Under the pieces are notes generated by a model that worked only from the letters and a program-made list of their open reading frames with translations, was not told where the DNA came from and did not search any database. 64,000 nt of DNA. Source: Gellertiella hungarica. GTDB lineage: Bacteria; Pseudomonadota; Alphaproteobacteria; Rhizobiales; Rhizobiaceae. The position numbers and the translations under genes are program-made. Every line of letters begins with the position of its first letter. Within the stretch, counting starts at the first letter, position 1. Location: NCBI RefSeq assembly GCF_014197145.1, contig NZ_JACIEZ010000007.1, positions 62,001 to 126,000 of the forward strand, read 5' to 3'. Shown piece after piece: positions 53,586 through 61,243 of this stretch.

Positions 53586-54782
53586 TCAGCGGGCGCGCTT
53601 CTGCAGCACGTCGAATTGCGGGTTGGTTTGCGAAAAGACCGGCAGGGCGGCCGCGCCCAGGATGGCGGTGTCCTTGCCCGTCGCGCCGAGGATGACCCGC
53701 GGCAACGCCCGTTCCGCCTTCGGGTCGAGCGGCGGCGGCAGCGGTTCCAGCCGCTCGGCAAGCCGCTTCAGAAGGCCCGGCGGCATCGCCCCGCCGATGA
53801 CAACCGTTTCCGGATCGAAGGCAAGCTCGAACGTGTCGATCACCTGCCGCATCGGACCGACCGCCTCGTCGAGCCAGGCCTCGATCCCCTCCCCGCCCGC
53901 CTCCAGGCGCCGGTCGAGTTCCGCCGGGTCGAGCGACAGCGGGTCCCCGATGCCGAGATGGGCATGGACCGCACCGAGCGAGACGTAGCGGTCGAGGCAA
54001 CCCCGCTTGCCGCAAGGGCACGGCTTCCCGCCGGGCACGACGGTCATGTGGCCGATTTCGCCCGCATTGCGCCGGCTTCCGCGATAGAGCTGGCCATCGA
54101 GAACAAGTCCGGCGCCGATCCCGCCGCCGAGCCACAGGTAGACGAAACTGCCGAGCCCGCGCGCCACCCCGTGCAGCCGCTCCCCGATCGCCGCCGCACT
54201 GGCGTCGTTCTCCACCAGAACCGGCAGGCCGATCCGCCCGGACAGCGCAGTCGCCACCGGAAAGCCTGCCCAGCCGGGCAGCGCGACGGGGCTGAGCGAT
54301 GTCACCCCCTCTCCCTGGTAGCGTCCGGCCATGGCAAGGCCCGCGCCGAGCAACCGCTGCGGGTCGATGCCGGCCCTTTCGATCATCTCCTCCACAAGGC
54401 CCGCCATCAGGGGGATCGCCTCGTCCGGGCCGGGACGCAGCGCGGGCCTGCGCGCCCTCGCCCGGATTGCGCCGGAAAGATCGGTCAGCACGCCACCCGC
54501 ATGGTCGCGCTCGAGCTCGAGCCCGATGGAATAGGCCCCGTCGGGATTGAGGGAATAGGGCGTGATCGGCTGTCCGCGCGGCAGCCGCCGGGGCTCCTCC
54601 GCCTTCAGAAGCCGTGCTGCGACCAGATCCTCCACGATGTTGGAAACGGTCTGGACGGTGAGCGCCGAAAGCCGCGCCAGTTCCGCCCGCGACAGCGGGC
54701 CGTGAACGCGGATCGCCTCGATGACCACCCGCCGGTTATGGGCCCTGGCCTGCTCCAGGTTGGTGCCGGAAACGGGTTTCAT
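53586..54782 (-). CDS. ROK-family transcriptional regulator
   Basis: This 398-residue NagC/XylR-type regulator has an N-terminal winged helix (about 15-75, LSRAELARLSALTVQTVSNIV). The ROK sugar-kinase-like domain follows, with the zinc motif CPCGKRGCLDRY near residue 262. Such proteins repress sugar genes and respond to a sugar or sugar phosphate. Its start overlaps the stop of the YkgJ-type gene by ATGA, so it is third in a coupled operon with the kinase. The likely effector is a triose, tetrose or N-acetylated sugar, given the kinase and nearby hexosaminidase. Confidence 0.92.
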   Translation of the reverse strand: MKPVSGTNLEQARAHNRRVVIEAIRVHGPLSRAELARLSALTVQTVSNIVEDLVAARLLKAEEPRRLPRGQPITPYSLNPDGAYSIGLELERDHAGGVLTDLSGAIRARARRPALRPGPDEAIPLMAGLVEEMIERAGIDPQRLLGAGLAMAGRYQGEGVTSLSPVALPGWAGFPVATALSGRIGLPVLVENDASAAAIGERLHGVARGLGSFVYLWLGGGIGAGLVLDGQLYRGSRRNAGEIGHMTVVPGGKPCPCGKRGCLDRYVSLGAVHAHLGIGDPLSLDPAELDRRLEAGGEGIEAWLDEAVGPMRQVIDTFELAFDPETVVIGGAMPPGLLKRLAERLEPLPPPLDPKAERALPRVILGATGKDTAILGAAALPVFSQTNPQFDVLQKRAR

Positions 54783-55195
54783 GCCTCGCCTCCCGGCGCC
54801 GGTTCGATCTTCTCCACCCGGTCTCCGGCAAAAAGGATCACATAGCCGCCGGTCCGTGCATCCTCCGCCGCCCAGCGCCGCAGCTGGCTCAGCCAGGGCT
54901 CCGAGCGGCTTCGGTCCGGCCGGCGCGGGTCGGCCAGAACGGTGCGTTGCGGCCCCTGCCGGTAGACCATCATGCCCGCCGTCGGGGGATGCCATTCCTC
55001 GCCGAGCGCCGCTTCCGTCCGCCACAGGCAGAGAAAGGCGCGGCAGGTGTCGGGTCTTGTGTCATAGGCGCGGCACCCCGCCTCCCCGGCCAGATGCCGG
55101 CAGGGTTCGTTCGCCGGTTTGTCCAGCGCATCGATGTCGGGCAGGCGGCAGCAGAGGCCGCATCCCGCGCAATCGCGTGCATCGAGCGGCGTCAT
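54779..55195 (-). CDS. YkgJ-family cysteine-cluster protein
   Basis: This 138-residue protein has the N-terminal cysteine cluster CAGCGLCCRLPDI and further cysteines in EPCRHL, GCRAYDTRPDTCRAFLC. The arrangement is typical of the zinc- or iron-binding YkgJ/UPF0153 family of unknown function. The C-terminal half is not recognised. It overlaps both neighbours by ATGA (dhaK upstream, ROK regulator downstream). Close coupling with these suggests it is needed with the kinase or regulator. Confidence 0.88.
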   Translation of the reverse strand: MTPLDARDCAGCGLCCRLPDIDALDKPANEPCRHLAGEAGCRAYDTRPDTCRAFLCLWRTEAALGEEWHPPTAGMMVYRQGPQRTVLADPRRPDRSRSEPWLSQLRRWAAEDARTGGYVILFAGDRVEKIEPAPGGEA

Positions 55196-56904
55196 GAAAG
55201 GCGCGCGCCGATGACGGTGGCGATCATCGCCAGCGAAACCGCGCCCGCATCCGGATGACCGATGCTGCGCTCGGCGAGCGGGCGCGCCCGGCCGAGCTTC
55301 GGGCTGAGAGGCGCGGTCGCCTCGGCCGCCTGGCCCGCCACTTCGGCGGCCTCTGTCCAGGCGATCTTCAGCGAGCCGGTCGCGGCAAAGCGCGCATCGA
55401 GCACGTCGACGAAGGGCACGAAGGCATCGACCAGCGTCTTGTCGCCCACTTTCGCCCCACCGGCCCGCATCACGGCGTCCAGAGCCGCGCGCGCTCCCTT
55501 CACCACCGCTTCGCCCGCCGGTTCCGCATCGTCGGAAAGTTCCGCCGCGAAGGCCTTGAGCAGCACGCCCCAGAGCGCGCCCGATGTGCCGCCCGCCCTG
55601 TCTGCCCAGGCTTCCGCCGCGGCCCTGAGGGTCGTTGCGGTTCCGGCGCCTGCCTCGGCAGCGGTCCGCGCGGCAAGAAGTGCGGCGGCCGAACCGCGCG
55701 CCATCCCCTGCCCGTGATCGCCGTCGCCGGCCTGCGCGTCGATGCGGCCGAGCTCCGCTTCCTTCTCCCTGAGAAGCGCCGCCATGGCCTCGAAGGTGCC
55801 GGCGATGCAGGCCGCCCCCCGACGGCCGGCTTCGGGTGCCCGGGCAAAACCGGCATTCCCGCCTTCCTCGCCGGACATGTCCTCGCTTCCGGGGGCTTCC
55901 AGCGCCTGCGGTGCCGCGCCGCGCCGCAGGACGGGCGTGTCGCAGGGCGCGGTCCAGAGGCTCTCCAGCTCCTCGTCGAGCCACAGGAGCGTGAGCGAGC
56001 AGCCGCTCATGTCGAGGCTGGTGACGAATTCGCCCGCCTCCGGCGCGACGACCGTCAGCCCTTCCGCGGACAGGCGCTCGGCAATGCGCGTCCAGAGCAC
56101 GAAGAGTTCCTCGTATTTGGTGGCGCCGAGACCGTTCAGCAGAGCGCCCACCCGCGTCACGCCCGCAGGACGTTCCTCGAGCAGCCGGTCGGTGAGGAGC
56201 CGGGCGAGATCGGCGGCAGGGAGCGCCTCGCTTTCGGCGACGCCCGGCTCGCCGTGAATGCCGAGGCCGACGGCCATGCGGCCCTTTTGAACGGTAAAGA
56301 GCGGCTCGCGCGCGCCGGGCAGCGTGCAGCCGCCAAAGGCAACGCCGACGGTCACGGTGCGGCTGTTGGCATGGCGGGCGACCCGCTCCACCGCATCCAG
56401 CGCATGCCCGGCTTCCGCCGCCGCCCCCGCGATCTTGAAGACCACGAGATCGCCCGCGATCCCGCGCCGCTTCTCCGGGGTTTCGCGCGGCGCGCTCGCG
56501 ACATCGTCGGTCACGTGGACGATCCTGACATCCATGCCCTCGGCGCGCAGCTCATCCGCCGCAACGCCGAAGTTCAGCACGTCGCCGGCATAATTGCCGA
56601 AGCCGAGAAGGATGCCGCCGCCCCGGTGCGCCGCCCGGCACACCCGGGCAACCGCCGCCGTCGAGGGCGAGGCAAAGACATCGCCGGCAACCGCCGCATC
56701 CGCAAGGCCGAGGCCGACATAGCCGGCAAAGGCCGGGTAATGGCCGGACCCGCCGCCCACCACGACGGCCACCTTGCCCTCCGGCGTGCGGGTGGAGCGC
56801 ACCACGCCATTCCTCACCAGGCGCACGTAGCGGCCATAGAGTGCGGCAAAGCCCCGAAGCGCGGTCGCGGCAAAATCCTCGGGGGCATCGAAAATGGTGG
56901 TCAT
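55192..56904 (-). CDS. Dihydroxyacetone kinase (DhaK-DhaL fusion)
   Basis: This 570-residue ATP-dependent kinase has an N-terminal DAK1 domain (about 1-330) with GGGSGHYPAFAG and the covalent substrate-binding histidine H217 in GIHGEPG. The C-terminal DAK2 domain (about 370-565) has the ATP-binding GDGDHGQGM. It phosphorylates dihydroxyacetone or a related ketose such as erythrulose. AAGGAGG before the ATG sets the start. It heads an operon with the cysteine-cluster protein and ROK regulator. A glycerol or erythritol pathway is plausible but no other pathway genes are present. Confidence 0.93.
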   Translation of the reverse strand: MTTIFDAPEDFAATALRGFAALYGRYVRLVRNGVVRSTRTPEGKVAVVVGGGSGHYPAFAGYVGLGLADAAVAGDVFASPSTAAVARVCRAAHRGGGILLGFGNYAGDVLNFGVAADELRAEGMDVRIVHVTDDVASAPRETPEKRRGIAGDLVVFKIAGAAAEAGHALDAVERVARHANSRTVTVGVAFGGCTLPGAREPLFTVQKGRMAVGLGIHGEPGVAESEALPAADLARLLTDRLLEERPAGVTRVGALLNGLGATKYEELFVLWTRIAERLSAEGLTVVAPEAGEFVTSLDMSGCSLTLLWLDEELESLWTAPCDTPVLRRGAAPQALEAPGSEDMSGEEGGNAGFARAPEAGRRGAACIAGTFEAMAALLREKEAELGRIDAQAGDGDHGQGMARGSAAALLAARTAAEAGAGTATTLRAAAEAWADRAGGTSGALWGVLLKAFAAELSDDAEPAGEAVVKGARAALDAVMRAGGAKVGDKTLVDAFVPFVDVLDARFAATGSLKIAWTEAAEVAGQAAEATAPLSPKLGRARPLAERSIGHPDAGAVSLAMIATVIGARLS

Positions 56905-57134
56905 GGCTCGTCTCCTCCTTGGCAGTCGCGTTCGCCGCCCAGTGTCCACAGCTTCGCCGCCAGCACAAGGACGGTTTTTGCCCCGGCCGTCCGCCGCGAG
57001 GAGGAGGCGACCGGCGCGCTTCGTTATCTCTACTAAATCGGTAGATTTTCATTCCCCGGCTCCGGCCCGCTGCCGAAAACTGTTTGCTGCATCCGCGAAA
57101 GAAAGGTTTCTGATGCTTCGCTCCCGCGGCAGGG

Positions 57135-57183
57135 ATCGGGCACCTTCATGGACAGAAACGGCAAGGCCCGTTTCGCTCCCGAT
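57135..57183 (+). promoter_or_regulatory. Two-tier hairpin in the metQ leader
   Basis: An outer stem ATCGGG (57135-57140) with CCCGAT (57178-57183) encloses an inner perfect stem GAAACGG (57155-57161) with CCGTTTC (57168-57174). The structure ends 24 bases before the metQ ATG. It lacks the conserved sequences of SAM-II or other S-adenosylmethionine riboswitches that I could check by eye, so it is only a candidate leader element. The rest of the 303-base gap before metQ holds nothing further that I recognise. Confidence 0.35.
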
Positions 57184-57207
57184 TGATCCTCCCAAGGAAC
57201 GACCCCG

Positions 57208-58050
57208 ATGACCAATGCCCTTACTGTTCTTCTCTCGACCACCAGGATTACCCGCCGCGCCGGTCTTGCCGCTCTTCTCGGCGCCGTCGTCGCCTTTGCC
57301 GGCATGGCGCCCGAAGCCGCCCGCGCCGAAGGCAAGACGCTGAAGGTCGGCATCATGAGCGGCGAGGACGAGGACGTCTGGCGCGTCGTCACCGCCGAGG
57401 CCGCCAAGAAGGGCCTCACCATCGAGACGGTGGTCTTCAACGACTATACCCAGCCGAACGAGGCCCTGTCGCAGGGCGACATCGACGCCAATGCCTTCCA
57501 GCACCAGCCCTATCTCGACAACCAGATCAAGACCAACGGCTACAAGATCGTTCCGGTCGGCTTCACGGCAGTCTGGCCGATCGGCCTCTACAGCAAGAAG
57601 GTGAAGGCTGTCGGCGAGCTGGCCGAGGGCGCTTCCATCGGCGTGCCGAACGACCCCTCCAACGAGGGCCGCGCGCTGAACCTCCTCGCGCACGAAGGCC
57701 TCATCAAGCTGAAGGACGGCACGGGCATCCTCGCCACCATCGCCGACATTGCCGAGAACCCGAAGAACCTCGAGATCCGCGAGCTCGATGCCGGCATCGT
57801 CGGCCGGTCCATCGACGATCTGGATGCCGCCGTCGTCAACACCGACTGGGCGCTGAAATCCGGCCTCACCCCCGCCGAACGCATTGCGCAGGAGCCGGTC
57901 GAGGGCAATGCCTACCGCAACTTCATCGCGGTCCGCGAGGAAGACAAGGACCAGCCCTGGGTGAAGGATCTGGTGGCCGCCTACCAGAACCCGACCGTGA
58001 AGGCCGAGTTCGACCGCGTCTACAAGGGCACGGGGCTTGCCGCCTACTGA
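57208..58050 (+). CDS. metQ: Methionine ABC transporter substrate-binding protein (MetQ/NlpA family)
   Basis: This 280-residue binding protein has a signal peptide of about 40 residues (ending ARA) and no lipobox, so it is probably periplasmic rather than lipid-anchored. The mature part begins KTLKVGIMSGEDEDVW and contains the family motif NAFQHQPYLDN and IGVPNDPSNEGRAL. It binds methionine or a derivative for the MetNI transporter encoded downstream. AAGGA ten bases upstream supports the ATG. Confidence 0.93.
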   Translation: MTNALTVLLSTTRITRRAGLAALLGAVVAFAGMAPEAARAEGKTLKVGIMSGEDEDVWRVVTAEAAKKGLTIETVVFNDYTQPNEALSQGDIDANAFQHQPYLDNQIKTNGYKIVPVGFTAVWPIGLYSKKVKAVGELAEGASIGVPNDPSNEGRALNLLAHEGLIKLKDGTGILATIADIAENPKNLEIRELDAGIVGRSIDDLDAAVVNTDWALKSGLTPAERIAQEPVEGNAYRNFIAVREEDKDQPWVKDLVAAYQNPTVKAEFDRVYKGTGLAAY

Positions 58051-58074
58051 TCCCGCGAACGCGACAGCGGGACG

Positions 58075-58104
58075 GGCCGCCGCGGGCAAGCGCCTGCGGC
58101 GGCC
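58075..58104 (+). other. Intercistronic stem-loop between metQ and metN
   Basis: A perfect nine-base-pair GC stem (58075-58083 with 58096-58104) lies in the 87-base gap between metQ and metN. There is no T-tract. It probably limits read-through so that binding protein exceeds transporter. Confidence 0.5.
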
Positions 58105-58137
58105 GATCCCGTTCTCGCCTCCTCCGGAAGGACTGAC

Positions 58138-59217
58138 ATGAAAATGGACAAGACGATCGCCGGCCAGCCCCTCGCCGGGCCGGAAACGGCGCCGGCCGTG
58201 GCCGAAATCCGCGGCGTGACCCGCACCTTCGGTTCCGCCAGAGCGCTCGACAGCATCTCGCTCACCGTCCGCAAGGGCGAGATCCTCGGCCTGATCGGCC
58301 GCAGCGGCGCCGGCAAATCCACCCTCATCCGCTGCCTCAACGGGCTGGAGCGGCCGGATTCCGGCTCGATCCGCATCGAGGGCCAAGAGATCACCGACCT
58401 CTCCGACAGGGCGCTCCAGCCGCTGCGCCGCCGCATCGGCATGGTGTTCCAGCATTTCAACCTGCTCTCGGCGAAGACCGTGATCGACAACGTGGCCCTG
58501 CCGCTCAAGATCGCCGGCGTCGCCCCTGCCGAACGGCGTCGGCGCGCGCTCGAGCTTCTCGATCTGGTGGGGCTCGCCGCGCGGGCGGATGCCTATCCCT
58601 CCGCCCTTTCCGGCGGGCAGAAGCAGCGCGTCGGCATTGCCCGCGCGCTCTCGGCCAACCCGGCCCTGCTGCTGTCGGACGAGGCGACCTCGGCGCTCGA
58701 TCCGGAAACCACCCATTCGATCCTGGATCTCATCCGCGACATCAACCGCAACCTCGGGCTGACGGTGCTGCTCATCACCCACGAGATGGATGTGGTGCGC
58801 TCTATCGCCGGACGGGTGGCGGTGATCGACCGGGGCCGGATCGTCGAGGAAGGGGCCGTGGCCGATGTCTTTGCCCGGCCCGTCCATGCCGTGACGCAGA
58901 GCCTGCTTGCCGGCATCCGGCCGCAGCTTCCGGCCTTTCTCTTAGGCCGTCTCGGCGTGAACGGCACGGGCCCCGCCGTCTTTTCGGTCGATGCGGTGGG
59001 CGCCGATGCCGGGCGCGATTTCGCCCGCCTCTTCGGCGAGACGCTCGGGGCGCCTGTGCACCTCGTCCACGGCGGCATCGATCACATCGGGGACCAGCCG
59101 GTCGGCCGCTTCTTCTTCAGGGCCGAGGCCGATCGCCTTGCCATCCTCGCCCGGGCCGAAAGCCTGGGCCCTGCCATCCATGTGGAGTTCCTCGGCCATG
59201 AACCCGGTTCTCGTTGA
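58138..59217 (+). CDS. metN: Methionine ABC transporter ATP-binding protein MetN
   Basis: This 359-residue ATPase has Walker A GRSGAGKST near residue 57, signature LSGGQKQRVG, Walker B LLLSDEATSALD and switch histidine LLITHEM. The C-terminal NIL domain (about 275-355) allows intracellular methionine to inhibit transport. A 25-residue N-terminal extension (MKMDKTIAGQPLAG) precedes the ATPase core. It overlaps the metI start by 20 bases. Confidence 0.95.
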   Translation: MKMDKTIAGQPLAGPETAPAVAEIRGVTRTFGSARALDSISLTVRKGEILGLIGRSGAGKSTLIRCLNGLERPDSGSIRIEGQEITDLSDRALQPLRRRIGMVFQHFNLLSAKTVIDNVALPLKIAGVAPAERRRRALELLDLVGLAARADAYPSALSGGQKQRVGIARALSANPALLLSDEATSALDPETTHSILDLIRDINRNLGLTVLLITHEMDVVRSIAGRVAVIDRGRIVEEGAVADVFARPVHAVTQSLLAGIRPQLPAFLLGRLGVNGTGPAVFSVDAVGADAGRDFARLFGETLGAPVHLVHGGIDHIGDQPVGRFFFRAEADRLAILARAESLGPAIHVEFLGHEPGSR

Positions 59218-59851
59218 TCTCGTCTGGCGCGCCACGGTGGAAACCGTGGTGATGACCTTTGCCTCCGGGCTGATCTCGCTGGTCTTCGGCCTGCCGCTCG
59301 GCCTCCTTCTCGTCGCGACCGCGAAAGGCGGCGTTGCGGAAAACCTCTGGATCAACCGGCTGGTCGGCTGGGTGGTGAACGGCTTCCGCTCCGTGCCCTT
59401 CATCATCCTTCTGGTGGCGCTCATCCCGGTCACGCGGCTGATCGTCGGCACGGCGCTCGGCACCGGTGCGGCCATCGTGCCGCTCGCCATCGCCGCGACG
59501 CCCTATTTCGCCCGCATCGCGGAGGTGTCGCTGCGCGAGGTGCCGCGCGGCCTCATCGAGGCGGTGGAATCCATGGGGGCGAGCCGGCTGCGCATCGTGC
59601 GGGAGGTGCTGGTGCCGGAAGCGCTGCCGGGCATCGTCTCGGGCTTCACCGTCACGCTGGTGACGCTGACGGGCGCCTCCGCCATGGCCGGCGCCATCGG
59701 CGCGGGCGGTCTCGGCGATCTCGCCATCCGCTACGGCTACCAGCGCTTCGAAACCTCGGTGATGGTGGTGGTCGTGGTGATCCTCATCCTGCTCGTCTCA
59801 GGCATCCAGGTGATCGGCGACCGCATCGCCGCCGCACTGGAACGGCGCTGA
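59198..59851 (+). CDS. metI: Methionine ABC transporter permease MetI
   Basis: This 217-residue inner membrane permease has five spans and the binding-protein-dependent transport motif EVPRGLIEAVESMGASRLRI, which docks MetN. The C-terminal ASAMAGAIGAGGLGDLAIRYGYQRFE segment is diagnostic of MetI. Its ATG lies inside the end of metN, with GGAG ten bases upstream, so translation is coupled. It completes the metQNI importer. Confidence 0.95.
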   Translation: MNPVLVDLVWRATVETVVMTFASGLISLVFGLPLGLLLVATAKGGVAENLWINRLVGWVVNGFRSVPFIILLVALIPVTRLIVGTALGTGAAIVPLAIAATPYFARIAEVSLREVPRGLIEAVESMGASRLRIVREVLVPEALPGIVSGFTVTLVTLTGASAMAGAIGAGGLGDLAIRYGYQRFETSVMVVVVVILILLVSGIQVIGDRIAAALERR

Positions 59852-59866
59852 CAGGGCCGGGAGGAG

Positions 59867-59896
59867 CTGCCTTCGGCAGGGGCCATAAGCGGCCCC
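59867..59896. terminator. Inverted repeats between metI and the CDF gene
   Basis: CTGCC-TTC-GGCAG and GGGGCC-N6-GGCCCC lie in tandem between these convergent genes. They are plausible terminators but have no long T-tract. Confidence 0.35.
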
Positions 59897-59904
59897 CTCC
59901 CCTC

Positions 59905-60792
59905 TCAGAGCACCAGCACGCCCTGGTGCTTGGCCTTGTTTTCCGGCTCCACGTGAATGGTGATCAGCGCCTGGGGGATGTTCTTCTTCAGGGCGGTCTC
60001 GATCCGGTCGCAGATCTCGTGCGCCTCGTCGACCGTGGTGGTGCCGGGCACGACCATGTGGAAATCGATGAAGGTGGCCTTGCCGGCATGGCGGGTGCGC
60101 AGGTCGTGAACCTCGAGCGCACCGGTCGCCTGATCCGATATGGTCTCGCGGATCATCTTCAGCATGTCGTCGGAAACCGCCTCGTCGAGCAGGCCGCTCA
60201 GCGATTCCGTGATCACCTTCCAGCCGGACCACAGGATGTTGATCGCGACGAGCCCGGCAAGGGCCGGATCGAGCTTCTGCCAGCCGGTAAGGATGGCGAT
60301 CAGCACGCCGAAGGTGACGCCCACCGAGGAAACCACGTCGGAGAGCAGGTGGCGGCCGTCGGCGACGAGGGCCGGCGACCGGTGGCGGCGGCCATAGCTG
60401 ATCAGCACATAGCACCAGATGCCGTTGATGGCGCTGGCAAGACCGTTGACCAGCAGGCCTTCCAGCGGCGCATCGAGCGCGCGGGGCGCCATGAAGCCCT
60501 TCCACGCCTCGTTCATGATCAGCAGCGCCGCGATGATGATCATCACCCCTTCCAGCACCGCGCTCATGAATTCGGCCTTGTGGTGGCCATAGGGATGGTT
60601 CGCATCCGCCGGCCGGGCGGCGACGCGGATGGCCACCAGCGCCGCAATGGCGGTGGCGACATTGACCGTGCTTTCCAGCGCATCCGACAACAGCGCGATG
60701 GAGCCCGTCAGCCACCAGGCAAAGGCCTTGAGACCGAGAACGGCAAAGCCGACCACGATGCTGCCGATCGCAATCCTGATGGTGCGGTCCAT
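59905..60792 (-). CDS. Cation diffusion facilitator family transporter
   Basis: This 295-residue protein has six membrane spans and a C-terminal cytoplasmic domain (about 205-295) with RHAGKATFIDFHMVVPG, as in YiiP-type exporters. The second metal helix keeps H148 and D152 (HLLSD). In the first, the usual H/DxxxD is replaced by E40 and N44 (SDALESTVN), with D37 retained. That pattern recurs in rhizobial CDF proteins and may change metal choice. It exports divalent metals such as manganese, iron or zinc. It is monocistronic. Confidence 0.9.
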   Translation of the reverse strand: MDRTIRIAIGSIVVGFAVLGLKAFAWWLTGSIALLSDALESTVNVATAIAALVAIRVAARPADANHPYGHHKAEFMSAVLEGVMIIIAALLIMNEAWKGFMAPRALDAPLEGLLVNGLASAINGIWCYVLISYGRRHRSPALVADGRHLLSDVVSSVGVTFGVLIAILTGWQKLDPALAGLVAINILWSGWKVITESLSGLLDEAVSDDMLKMIRETISDQATGALEVHDLRTRHAGKATFIDFHMVVPGTTTVDEAHEICDRIETALKKNIPQALITIHVEPENKAKHQGVLVL

Positions 60793-61243
60793 GAAATGCC
60801 TCCGTCTGACGGTCGTGAGATGAGCCGGGCCTCAGACAGGTTAGCCGGAGGATACCGGCGCCTCCGGGTTGCCGCGAGGCCGCCGCTGGATAAGCGGATA
60901 GCTGCGGCAGGGGACGGTTTCAAGCTGAAATTCACAGCTAAAACAAGGATTTGTGATATTGCGAGGCATTAGCATTAGCATTACCGGTATGTAACTGAGG
61001 AGGCGGCAGGCGGCTGCGTGCAGCCGCCGGTTTCAGCAGCGAACGATTGCATAGGAAAAGCAAAATCTTGGACAGGCGGGCCGGTGCCTGCGCAGAAAAG
61101 CCGCCGGGACGCCGCCTGCGCCTTCCCTGCCTTTCCCGGTTGCAGAAGGCGGCCGAATAAAACGATTTCGCGCAAGGATTATACGCCTGTTAACCGCTTT
61201 TGTGAGTAAATCGCGAAAATCAGATGTTCATCGAGATCCCTTC
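60793..61243. other. Intergenic region between CDF and PAS receptor genes
   Basis: No gene is visible in these 451 bases. Notable elements are three tandem GCATTA units (60966-60983), a 20-base palindrome with arms GGCGGCTGC/GCAGCCGCC (61009-61028), and AT-rich DNA near 60930-60960. The region should carry both divergent promoters. A GTG at 61202 is an alternative start for the receptor. Confidence 0.4.

Noticed and set aside
57040-57207. SAM-II riboswitch before metQ
   Set aside because: The conserved SAM-II pseudoknot bases (such as the GCTAAAG-type segment) were not found; only generic stems are present.
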